DNA of 6,574 nt, taken from NCBI GenBank assembly GCA_020629995.1, contig JAHDCH010000149.1, positions 1-6,574 on the forward strand. Direction: 5' to 3'. This document shows, in pieces, positions 1 to 5,541 of the stretch (positions are counted from its first letter, which is position 1; each line of letters opens with the position of its first letter). The notes below the pieces were generated by a model, which was not told where the DNA came from, made no database searches, and worked only from the letters and a program-made list of their open reading frames with translations. The DNA comes from Pseudaestuariivita sp. (lineage in GTDB: Bacteria; Pseudomonadota; Alphaproteobacteria; Rhodobacterales; Rhodobacteraceae). Position numbers and translations under genes: made by a program.

Positions 1-76
1 CCTGGCCGACAAGATCGGCAAAGGTTTCGGGCCGGTACTTGCGGGCCAGAACCTGGTAGGCGGGGGCGTCGGTCAT
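1..76 (-). CDS. dnaX: DNA polymerase III subunit gamma/tau, N-terminal fragment
   Basis: This is the clamp-loader ATPase of the replicative polymerase, cut by the left edge so that only 25 codons and one base are visible. Reading the - strand from the ATG at 76 gives a short variable start (MTDAPA) followed by YQVLARKYRPETFADLVGQ. That YxVLARKYRPxTFxDLxGQ segment is the highly conserved opening of DnaX, just before the AAA+ ATPase domain. A GAGG Shine-Dalgarno-like element lies about 9 bases upstream of the ATG. The nearest upstream gene on the same strand is the DUF202 protein, 69 bp away, so the two may be co-transcribed. A weak TTGCCC-17-TAGCCT promoter-like pair also lies in that gap. The identification is firm despite the short length. 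Nothing can be said about the ATPase motifs or about any gamma/tau frameshift site, which lie outside the window. Confidence 0.93.
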   Translation of the reverse strand, partial: MTDAPAYQVLARKYRPETFADLVGQ

Positions 77-145
77 GCGGCAGGGCCTCGATCTTGGGGG
101 AGCGCGGTGCAGGCTACCAATCCGGCCCGGGCGGGGCAATGGCTG

Positions 146-523
146 TCAGAGAGACCATAGGATCACGCCGACGGCACAGGTCGCGGCCGTCAGGCCTATG
201 GCAACGGCGAGAAAGGCGTTGGCCGGTTGTGGTGTTGTCGCCTTCGCATCAAGCCGCGCTTGCGTCGCGCGCGCAGCACGGTACGCCGTCCAAACCAGCC
301 CCACCGCAATGACCAGAAATGCCGTCGCCGCAGCCTTGGCGACCCAGGTCGGGTCTGCCTCGCCAAAGACCGCCTTGAGCCCGATCGCGATGCCGGTGAA
401 CGCCGCGCTGGTGCGCATCCATCCTGCAAAGGTGCGCTCGTTCGCCAAAACGGTGCGATCCTCGGCCCAGTCGGTCCGGTCCGCGGCCATATCCTGCGAG
501 CTGTCGGTATCTGCATCTGCCAT
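146..523 (-). CDS. DUF202 (YidH-type) small integral membrane protein
   Basis: A 125-residue membrane protein of the DUF202 family, which has no established biochemical function. The family signature is visible at residues 25-43, where LANERTFAGWMRTSAAFTG matches the usual LAxERTxLAWxRT pattern. Three hydrophobic stretches follow, at about 37-55, 63-81 and 104-123, the topology expected for the family. The N-terminal 20 residues are acidic and probably cytoplasmic. I chose the ATG at 523 because the reading frame upstream becomes arginine- and proline-rich and unlike the family, and because the chosen length is close to E. coli YidH. No good Shine-Dalgarno sequence precedes this ATG. The alternative in-frame Met12 has AGGA placed too close to it. 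The gene precedes dnaX on the same strand. Family assignment is confident, the exact start less so. Confidence 0.82.
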   Translation of the reverse strand: MADADTDSSQDMAADRTDWAEDRTVLANERTFAGWMRTSAAFTGIAIGLKAVFGEADPTWVAKAAATAFLVIAVGLVWTAYRAARATQARLDAKATTPQPANAFLAVAIGLTAATCAVGVILWSL

Positions 524-843
524 GCCATACGATCTAGCACGCGGCGCGTGCGAGGCGAGGTGGGACATGTGCCGCGCGGTCGGCCGGCCGGCAGGCCCCG
601 CGCCGCCCCGGTCTGCCGCCGGCGCGTGCGAGGGGCACTCGCCCCGGGTGGAACCACCACGGCTGTGGGGCGCTTTTCCTTGGTCAGGGTGTCGCGCTGC
701 CGCGAGGTAAATCGGGGCAGGGCCGTGATGCGGCTTCGCGCTTTGCCTGCCGGGCGGCTGCGCATCGCCCATGGGTGGCCTGACACTGCATTGCCCGACG
801 CGGGCAAACTGCGCTAGGCAGGACCAAAGGGAAAGGGGACGAC
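524..843. other. GC-rich divergent intergenic region without a credible gene
   Basis: This 320-bp stretch separates the - strand DUF202 gene from the + strand metallopeptidase gene, so promoters for both must lie here. Open frames cross it on both strands, but their translations are Arg/Pro/Ala-rich with no family resemblance. Visible structure includes a 13-bp direct repeat (GGCGCGTGCGAGG at 543-555 and 621-633), a hairpin-capable GGGGC/GCCCC pair near 632-645, a GGTGG/CCACC dyad at 647-658, and a 7-bp inverted repeat at 791-807 that is listed separately. I find no tRNA, no SRP-like core and no strong -35/-10 pair. A TGCTAGATC element about 10 bp before the DUF202 ATG resembles a weak extended -10. 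Confidence 0.5.
791..807. repeat. 7-bp inverted repeat upstream of the metallopeptidase gene
   Basis: TTGCCCG at 791-797 and CGGGCAA at 801-807 are exact reverse complements separated by ACG. The centre lies about 45 bp before the ypfJ-like start codon, where an operator or a 5'-leader hairpin could act. There is only one copy in the window, so the function is unknown. In GC-rich DNA a 7-bp arm can also occur by chance. Confidence 0.4.
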
Positions 844-1689
844 ATGCGTCTGAGAGGTATCCGCGGAAGCCGCAACATCGAAGATCGTCGTCGCTTGGGC
901 GGCGGCGGGGCCAAGGCGGGGGGCATCGGCGGCGTCGGCCTGCTGATCGTTCTGGCCATCGGGTATTTCGCGGGCATCGACGTCACGCCCCTGCTGCAGC
1001 AGGGCGGCGTGCCGCAGCAATCCGGCCCCGCGCGCGAGCCTACCGCCGAGGAAGAGCGCGCGGCCGAGTTCACCTCGCGCGTGCTTGCCACGACCGAACA
1101 GGTCTGGGCCGGCATCTTTCCGGCGCAGGTCGGGCGCGCCTATGAGGCGCCGACGCTGGTGCTGTATTCGGGCGTGACCCATTCTCCCTGCGGCAGCGCC
1201 AGCGGCGCGACCGGCCCGTTTTATTGCCCCGCCGACGAAAAGGCGTATCTGGACACCGCGTTCTTTGCGACCATGTCGCGCCAGCTGGGCGCGCGGGGTG
1301 ATTTTGCCGCCGCCTACGTGATCGCGCACGAAGTCGCGCATCATGTCCAGAACGAGCTGGGCATCCTGGGCGAGGTCAACGCCTATCGTCAGCGCGTCAG
1401 CGAACGCGAGGCCAACGCGGCCACGGTGCGGCTCGAGCTTCAGGCCGATTGCCTGTCGGGTGTCTGGGCGCAGGCTGTGGACGGTCTGCTGGAGCCGGGC
1501 GATCTGGAAGAGGCGCTGAACGCCGCACGCATGATCGGTGACGATCACCTGCAGCGCCGCGCCGGGCGCGTGCCCCAGCCGCATACGTTCACCCACGGCA
1601 CGTCCGAACAGCGCGCGCGCTGGTTCGGCATCGGGTATCGCAGCGGCCAGGTTGCCGACTGCGACACCTTCCGCACCAACCGCCTGTGA
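844..1689 (+). CDS. ypfJ: YpfJ-family neutral zinc metallopeptidase, membrane-anchored
   Basis: A 281-residue putative zinc metallopeptidase of the YpfJ family (Pfam Zn_peptidase type), about the usual length. The N-terminus carries the family-typical basic opening with NIEDRR at 11-16 and a glycine-rich stretch. A single transmembrane segment follows at about 29-45, so the catalytic domain should face the periplasm. The HEXXH zinc motif is H162-E163-V-A-H166, within VIAHEVAHHVQ. A downstream ELQADC motif at 198-203 plausibly supplies the third ligand (E198). Further conserved blocks are GPFYCPAD (124-131), GDLEEALNAA (219-228), FTHGTSEQR (249-257) and a C-terminal CDTF. Cysteines at 116, 128, 203 and 273 could form disulfides. 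AGGGGA lies 4 bases before the ATG. The downstream phosphatase gene overlaps its stop codon. Substrates of the family are poorly known; the assignment itself is firm. Confidence 0.92.
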   Translation: MRLRGIRGSRNIEDRRRLGGGGAKAGGIGGVGLLIVLAIGYFAGIDVTPLLQQGGVPQQSGPAREPTAEEERAAEFTSRVLATTEQVWAGIFPAQVGRAYEAPTLVLYSGVTHSPCGSASGATGPFYCPADEKAYLDTAFFATMSRQLGARGDFAAAYVIAHEVAHHVQNELGILGEVNAYRQRVSEREANAATVRLELQADCLSGVWAQAVDGLLEPGDLEEALNAARMIGDDHLQRRAGRVPQPHTFTHGTSEQRARWFGIGYRSGQVADCDTFRTNRL

Positions 1690-2162
1690 CCCTGCCGATC
1701 TATCCGCTGGCCGCGGGGACGGGGCAGCTGGCCCTGTCGCCGCTGCCCGGGCGGGGCGGATTTGAAAATGAACTGGCCGATCTTGAGGCTTGGGGCCCTG
1801 CGGCGGTGGTCAGCATGACAACCAAGGCCGAGCTGGTGCGCTGCGGGTCCGGGGATCTTGGGCCGCGCCTGATCGCACAGGGCATAGCCTGGCACCATTT
1901 GCCTGTGCCGGATTTCGGCGCTCCGGGGCCGGATGTCATCGCCGCATGGCCTGCCGTATCCGCGGCCCTTCAGGGACACCTGGCCCAAGGCGGACGCGTG
2001 CTGATCCATTGCTATGGCGGCTGCGGCCGCTCGGGCATGGCGGCGCTACGGCTGATGGTCGAAATGGGAGAGCCGGGGCAGGGCGCCTTGCACCGCCTGC
2101 GGCAGGTGCGGCCTTGTGCGGTAGAGACCGACGCGCAGATGGCTTGGGCTTTGGGAGAGTAG
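1686..2162 (+). CDS. CDKN3/dual-specificity-type protein phosphatase
   Basis: A 158-residue cytoplasmic protein with a cysteine-phosphatase active site. The P-loop HCYGGCGRSG (108-117) fits HC-X5-R-S, with nucleophile C109 and phosphate-binding R115. It closely resembles the HCYGGLGRS loop of the CDKN3 (KAP) group. D76 in PVPDFGAP is the probable general acid. No transmembrane segment or signal peptide is visible. The start is a GTG whose last two bases are the first two of the TGA of the metallopeptidase gene (GTGA, 4-bp overlap), and no strong Shine-Dalgarno precedes it, so translational coupling is likely. The first in-frame ATG is at codon 44, too late for a complete domain. Substrate is unknown: a phosphotyrosine or phosphoserine protein is expected from the family, but small-molecule phosphates are possible. 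Stop at 2160-2162. Confidence 0.85.
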   Translation: MTLPIYPLAAGTGQLALSPLPGRGGFENELADLEAWGPAAVVSMTTKAELVRCGSGDLGPRLIAQGIAWHHLPVPDFGAPGPDVIAAWPAVSAALQGHLAQGGRVLIHCYGGCGRSGMAALRLMVEMGEPGQGALHRLRQVRPCAVETDAQMAWALGE

Positions 2163-2231
2163 GCGGAGTGGGAAACCCGCTGCCTCTCGCTGCGCTCGAA
2201 CGCAGGTTTCGGAAATGTTGTGAGAGGGGGC
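2163..2231. other. Short intergenic segment with weak hairpins, no gene
   Basis: The segment lies between the phosphatase stop and the ffs downstream hairpin. It contains a possible 6-bp stem with an AAA loop at 2167-2181 (one G-U pair) and a 5-bp CTGCG/CGCAG stem at 2190-2205. Neither is followed by a T-run, so they are poor intrinsic terminators for the + strand pair. No coding sequence is supported. Confidence 0.4.
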
Positions 2232-2256
2232 CGTCGATTTTGTGCCAAAATCGACG
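2232..2256. terminator. Perfect 11-bp stem-loop between convergent phosphatase gene and ffs
   Basis: The arms CGTCGATTTTG (2232-2242) and CAAAATCGACG (2246-2256) are exact reverse complements around a 3-base loop. The element begins two bases past the inferred ffs 3' end and about 70 bases past the phosphatase stop, so it is well placed to end transcription from both directions. No U-tract follows it on either strand, so classical intrinsic termination is unproven. It might instead act as an RNA 3'-end barrier. GTGAGAGG occurs on both sides, at 2220-2227 and 2260-2267. Confidence 0.55.
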
Positions 2257-2258
2257 TG

Positions 2259-2359
2259 GGTGAGAGGTTGGACATCGACCCAAGTGGGGCTCGTTGTGGC
2301 TGCTACCTTCCGGTCCTGACCAGGTTGGCGAGGCACTTGCCCGCGCCAACCCCTCGACC
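2259..2359 (-). ncRNA. ffs: 4.5S signal recognition particle RNA (small bacterial type)
   Basis: This is the RNA scaffold of the signal recognition particle, which binds Ffh and FtsY to target membrane proteins co-translationally. On the - strand the universally conserved domain IV core is intact at 2322-2297: GGTCAGG, then ACC-GGAA-GGT with the GGAA tetraloop at 2311-2308, then AGCAGCC. The flanks pair as expected for a single long hairpin. CTCG pairs with CGAG and CAAGTG with CACTTG. The outer helix joins GAGGGGTTGG (2355-2346) to CCAACCTCTC (2271-2262) with 10 continuous pairs, one of them G-U. An outermost GGT/ACC pair gives the stated ends and a length of about 101 nt, typical for alphaproteobacteria, with no Alu domain. 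The exact 5' and 3' ends are inferred from pairing to within a few bases. The gene lies on the same strand as dnaX but is separated from it by a + strand gene pair. Confidence 0.95.
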
Positions 2360-2361
2360 GA

Positions 2362-3030
2362 TCACATAGGCAAAGCGGCACCGGTTTGCAACCCGGGCCA
2401 CCCCAATGCCGCGAACCCGGAACCCAGATCGCCTGCGACCACATGCGCCGGGCTGTCTGTTGCGGGCAAAAGGTCCGGCACGTGCAGGACGGTGCATCCC
2501 GCGGCGAGGCCCGCCGCCACGCCTGTCGGCGTATCCTCGACGGCTAGACAGTTGTGCGCCGGGACACCCAGCCGGGCTGCGGCGGTCAGATAAGGCTCGG
2601 GATGCGGTTTGGCCTCGGTCACGTCATCGCGGGTGACCAAGGCGCTGACCATCGGGGCCAGTCCTGTCAGCGCCAGCTTTTTTGTCGCTCCCGGGGTATG
2701 AGACGAGGTGGCCACAGCCACCGGCACGCCCTGCGCTGTCAGGATGTTCAGCACCTCGCGCGCGCCGGGTTTCGCCGTCAGCTGGTCCATGCGCGCCTCG
2801 CTTGCTTCGATCCAGAAGCGGCTGAGCGCGTCGAAATCGACGTCTCCGAATCGCGCGCTGATGATCTTGCGCCCGGCGACAAAATCCTTGCCGACCAGCC
2901 CAAGCATGAACGTCATGTCCACGGTCAACCCCAGCCGGGCAAACGCCTCGATCCCGGCTTCCTGGCCCAGCCTTTCACTGTCGACAAGCGTGCCGTCGAG
3001 GTCAAAGATCACGCCTGCGAACCGGCTCAT
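2362..3030 (-). CDS. HAD-superfamily hydrolase (beta-phosphoglucomutase/phosphatase-like)
   Basis: A 222-residue cytoplasmic phosphohydrolase or phosphomutase of HAD subfamily I. Motif I is FDLDGTLVDSE (9-19), with D10 the nucleophile and D12 the acid/base. A helical cap domain occupies about 18-85. Motif II is VATSS (106-110), with T108 or S109 binding phosphate. Motif III is K141 in EAKPHPEPYLTAA. Motif IV is VEDTPTG (164-170), with E165 and D166 binding magnesium. All catalytic residues are present. The substrate cannot be set from sequence; phosphoglycolate, beta-phosphoglucose, sugar phosphates or nucleotides are all possible. Its ATG overlaps the stop of the upstream small protein (ATGA), suggesting coupled translation. 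The TGA at 2364-2362 lies only two or three bases before the SRP RNA, leaving no room for a separate terminator between them. Confidence 0.88.
   Translation of the reverse strand: MSRFAGVIFDLDGTLVDSERLGQEAGIEAFARLGLTVDMTFMLGLVGKDFVAGRKIISARFGDVDFDALSRFWIEASEARMDQLTAKPGAREVLNILTAQGVPVAVATSSHTPGATKKLALTGLAPMVSALVTRDDVTEAKPHPEPYLTAAARLGVPAHNCLAVEDTPTGVAAGLAAGCTVLHVPDLLPATDSPAHVVAGDLGSGFAALGWPGLQTGAALPM
2363..2391 (-). promoter_or_regulatory. Candidate ffs promoter embedded in the 3' end of the HAD gene
   Basis: On the - strand, TTGCAA (2391-2386) is followed after exactly 17 bases by TATGTG (2368-2363). The inferred start about 7 bases later falls at 2355-2356, where the outer helix of the SRP RNA begins. 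The -10 match is modest (3 of 6) and overlaps the HAD stop codon. Position relative to ffs is the main support. Read-through from the HAD gene is the alternative source of transcript. Confidence 0.45.
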
Positions 3031-3371
3031 TTCTTTTGCAGACCGCCCGGGCAGAAATACTGGGTGAACGCGCCATAGCAGGTCGCACGGTGATCGTACC
3101 CGGCGACCTCCAACTGCACGTACAACGGCTTTTCGGTGAACTCGGTCTCGATGCCTGCGCGCACCAGGTCATAACATTCGTTGGGGCTGGTCCGGCACAG
3201 GGTCAGCGCCAGCTTTTGCGCTCCGGTCTTGCCTTCCAGCTCTTCCTTGGCCAGCGCCAGCAACAGCGCATCCTTCAGCGCCCGCTCGGCCTTTCGCTCG
3301 TCGGGTTTGGTTACATAGGCCACACCGGCCACGATGGCGGCCAGCACCACCAGAAACGCCAAAAATCGCAC
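3027..3371 (-). CDS. Small membrane-anchored or secreted hypothetical protein with four cysteines
   Basis: I do not recognise the family. With a GTG start at 3371 the product has 114 residues: a hydrophobic segment at about 3-20 (a signal anchor or signal peptide, with no clear lipobox), then a charged helical stretch (22-55, rich in Lys, Glu and Ala), then a small C-terminal domain with cysteines at 59, 66, 98 and 107. The spacing C-X6-C and C-X8-C suggests two disulfides in the periplasm. I prefer this GTG to the upstream ATG at 3461 because GGGAGA lies 7 bases before it, the hydrophobic segment then sits at the N-terminus, and the upstream extension is Arg-rich and overlaps a GC hairpin. 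The stop overlaps the HAD gene start (ATGA), so the two are probably one transcript. Confidence 0.72.
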   Translation of the reverse strand: MRFLAFLVVLAAIVAGVAYVTKPDERKAERALKDALLLALAKEELEGKTGAQKLALTLCRTSPNECYDLVRAGIETEFTEKPLYVQLEVAGYDHRATCYGAFTQYFCPGGLQKK

Positions 3372-3401
3372 CGCACGTCTCCCTGATTGCGTCGTGCGGC
3401 G

Positions 3402-3431
3402 CTTAGACCACGCGCGGCCCGCGCTTGTCGA
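3402..3431 (-). promoter_or_regulatory. Candidate promoter of the small-protein/HAD unit
   Basis: On the - strand, TCGACA (3431-3426; 5 of 6 to the -35 consensus) is followed after 18 bases by TCTAAG (3407-3402; 4 of 6 to the -10 consensus). Transcription would begin about 25 bases before the GTG at 3371. The -35 falls in the loop of the hairpin that follows cpdB. Tentative. Confidence 0.35.
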
Positions 3432-3440
3432 GCGCGGGCC
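3416..3440 (-). terminator. GC-rich hairpin downstream of cpdB
   Basis: GGCCCGCGCT and AGCGCGGGCC form a perfect 10-bp stem around a 5-base loop, starting 24 bases after the cpdB stop. On the - strand it is followed by GCGCGTGG rather than a U-tract, so it is not a canonical intrinsic terminator, but its stability and position suit the end of the cpdB transcript. Confidence 0.5.
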
Positions 3441-3464
3441 CCTCAGGATTTGTTTCAGCACATG

Positions 3465-5444
3465 TCACAGAGCGATGCGGAACTGCGCGAACCCGTCCGC
3501 GCCTTCGCCAGCGTCTTCGATCGTCACGGCCTTGACGTCGCCCGTGTACCCGCGCGCTGCCGGGCCGGTTTCGAACAGGACGGTGGTGCCGGGCATGGGC
3601 TTGAACCGCCAGTTGGCATCGGCCGACGGGTTGATCGTGCCCTGTTCGACGATATAGCGCACGATCACGTCACGGTTGGTGTCGGGCGCCTCAAAGATGA
3701 TCGTGTCGCCCTTCGCCCCCGGGAAATCGCCGCCGCCCGAGGCGCGGTAATTGTTGGTGGCGATCACGAACTCCATGTCGTCGGTCACCGGCTTGCCCTG
3801 ATAGGTCAGGCCCACGATCCGCGCCGCATCCGGGTTCAGCGGCTCGCCCTTGGGACCAAAGCGCGACGGCTGGCTGAGGTCGATCTGGTATTCGACCCCG
3901 TCGATCACATCAAAGTTGTACGACGGGAACGACGGGTTGAGCAGCGCCGCATCCTGCGCGCCCGGTTTGATTTGGTTAAAGATCCCGGCCGACCGTTCGA
4001 GCCAGCCACGCAGTTCGGCGCCCGTGACTTTCACCGCGCGCACTGTGTTGGGGTACAGGTACAGGTCAGCGACGTTCTTGATCGCCACATCGCCTGCAGG
4101 CACGTCGGTGTAATACTCCGGCCCGCCACGGCCCCCGGCCTTGAACGGCGCAGCGGCGCTGAGCAGCGGCAGTCCTTCGTATTCGGTGCCCTTCAGCAGC
4201 TCGCCCAGATACCATTTCTGCGCGATCGAAACGATCTGGACCGAGGGATCATCGGCCACCAGCGCAAAGTAGGAATGCAGCGGGGCCGAAGTCTTGCCCA
4301 CCGCGCGGCGCACGTAGGCAAGCGTCTCGTCGTGGTCCTGTTGCACAGCTTTCAGCACCGCCGGACTATCCTCGACCAGCGCCGTGATCGAACGATCCTC
4401 GTTGCGCTTGGAAATGGGCCGCGCCTCGGACATGGACGAAACGACCCGCCATTCCCCGGCCTCGCGTTCCAGCATCAGATCGATCACCCCAAGGTGCGAG
4501 CCCCAGAACCCGCCCATGGCGGCGGGTTTGCCGTGGATCGTGCCTTTGGCCACATCGACCGCGGCAAAATCGCTGTAGGTCGGCGAAGGAAAGACAAGGT
4601 GCGAATGCCCGGTCATCACGGCATCCACACCATCCAGCGCCGCCAGCGGAACCGAGGCATTCTCCATCCCGTCCGTTTCCCTGGCCGAGCCAATGCCCGA
4701 ATGCGACAGGGCGATGATGATGTCGGCGCCTTGCTCTTTCATCTCGGGCACCAGCGCCCGGGCGGTTTCCATGATGTCGCGCGCCTTGACGTTGCCTTCC
4801 AGGTGCCGGCGGTCCCAGTTCATGATCTGCGGCGGGGTAAAGCCGATGATGCCGATCTTGATCGGATGCTCCGCGCCCGCGCCGTCCTTGACCTTTTTCT
4901 CAAGGAAAACATACGGCGGGTAGAGATGTTTGTCGGCTGCCGCCGATGCGCCCTGATCCTTGGCCACGTTGGCCAGCACGATGGGAAACTCCGCGCCAGC
5001 GGTGGATTTCATCAGGAAATCAAGGCCATAGTTGAATTCGTGGTTGCCGATGGTGGCCGCGTCATAGCCGACCGTGTTCATCGCGGTGATGATCGGGTGG
5101 CTGTCGCCCTCTTTCATGCCGCGCTCATAGGCGATGTAATCGCCCATGGGATTGCCCTGCAGGAAATCGCCGTTGTCCACCAGCACGCTGTTGGCCGCCT
5201 CGGCGCGGATGTCGTCAATGATCGATGCCGTGCGGCTCAGGCCGACCGTGTCGCGCGGCTTGTCGGAATAATAGTCGTACGGGAAGACATGCACGTGCAG
5301 ATCTGTCGTTTCCATAATCCGCAGATGCGCCTGGTTGGCGGCAGCGGATGCGGAAAAGGGATGCAAGGCAATCAAGGCAGTTCCGGTGGCAGTGCCGGCA
5401 AGAAACGCACGCCGGGACAGGTGGTGAAGACGAGAATCGGCCAT
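3465..5444 (-). CDS. cpdB: 2',3'-cyclic-nucleotide 2'-phosphodiesterase/3'-nucleotidase, Tat-exported
   Basis: A 659-residue periplasmic enzyme that opens 2',3'-cyclic nucleotides and dephosphorylates 3'-nucleotides, releasing nucleoside and phosphate. The N-terminus has a twin-arginine signal: SRRAFLAG at 10-17, a hydrophobic core to about 30, then SASAAA, with cleavage near residue 34-37. The metallophosphoesterase domain shows D48-L-H50 in ETTDLH, DNGD (90-93), GNHE (133-136), H248 in SHSG, and GHSH (279-282). The C-terminal 5'-nucleotidase domain has [10 protein letters not shown] (436-445), YPNT (464-467) and [13 protein letters not shown] (564-576), which contribute the base-stacking and substrate pocket in the family. 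Length matches E. coli CpdB (about 650). The ATG at 5444 is chosen because AAGGA lies 6 bases upstream and the Tat signal then starts properly; an upstream in-frame ATG at 5495 would only lengthen the signal. It is divergent from nudC, with a candidate PHO box about 60 bp upstream. Confidence 0.93.
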   Translation of the reverse strand: MADSRLHHLSRRAFLAGTATGTALIALHPFSASAAANQAHLRIMETTDLHVHVFPYDYYSDKPRDTVGLSRTASIIDDIRAEAANSVLVDNGDFLQGNPMGDYIAYERGMKEGDSHPIITAMNTVGYDAATIGNHEFNYGLDFLMKSTAGAEFPIVLANVAKDQGASAAADKHLYPPYVFLEKKVKDGAGAEHPIKIGIIGFTPPQIMNWDRRHLEGNVKARDIMETARALVPEMKEQGADIIIALSHSGIGSARETDGMENASVPLAALDGVDAVMTGHSHLVFPSPTYSDFAAVDVAKGTIHGKPAAMGGFWGSHLGVIDLMLEREAGEWRVVSSMSEARPISKRNEDRSITALVEDSPAVLKAVQQDHDETLAYVRRAVGKTSAPLHSYFALVADDPSVQIVSIAQKWYLGELLKGTEYEGLPLLSAAAPFKAGGRGGPEYYTDVPAGDVAIKNVADLYLYPNTVRAVKVTGAELRGWLERSAGIFNQIKPGAQDAALLNPSFPSYNFDVIDGVEYQIDLSQPSRFGPKGEPLNPDAARIVGLTYQGKPVTDDMEFVIATNNYRASGGGDFPGAKGDTIIFEAPDTNRDVIVRYIVEQGTINPSADANWRFKPMPGTTVLFETGPAARGYTGDVKAVTIEDAGEGADGFAQFRIAL

Positions 5445-5502
5445 GGTGGGTCCTTGTGTAGATGCGTGAACGCCAGCGTGGACCTGCCTCGGCAAAGTTT
5501 TG

Positions 5503-5520
5503 AAGACAGATTAACGACAA
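5503..5520 (-). promoter_or_regulatory. Candidate PHO box (PhoB site) upstream of cpdB
   Basis: On the - strand, TTGTCGT-TAAT-CTGTCTT consists of two 7-bp direct repeats with an AT-rich 4-bp spacer (11-bp period). This is the architecture of the PhoB-binding PHO box (CTGTCAT repeats). The repeats match that consensus at 5 and 6 of 7 positions. The site lies about 60 bp before the cpdB ATG and faces the gene. A phosphate-scavenging phosphodiesterase is a plausible Pho-regulon member. No convincing -10 follows at the expected distance, so this is a hypothesis. Confidence 0.4.
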
Positions 5521-5541
5521 TTCCGTGTCTTGCAACTTATG

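Noticed and set aside
524..772. An N-terminal extension of the DUF202 protein back to an ATG at 772.
   Set aside because: The added 83 residues are Pro/Arg/Ala-rich and low in complexity, and the family begins near the chosen ATG at 523.
814..1596. A 260-codon open frame on the - strand across the metallopeptidase gene.
   Set aside because: It is a shadow of the ypfJ-like gene, which has HEXXH, ELQADC and a good ribosome binding site. The antisense product resembles nothing.
2163..2210. Small hairpins after the phosphatase gene as an intrinsic terminator.
   Set aside because: The stems are only 5-6 bp and no T-run follows. The 11-bp stem at 2232-2256 is a better candidate.
2294..2593. A 99-codon + strand frame spanning the ffs region.
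   Set aside because: It runs antisense through the structured SRP RNA and the HAD 3' end and has no protein-family features.
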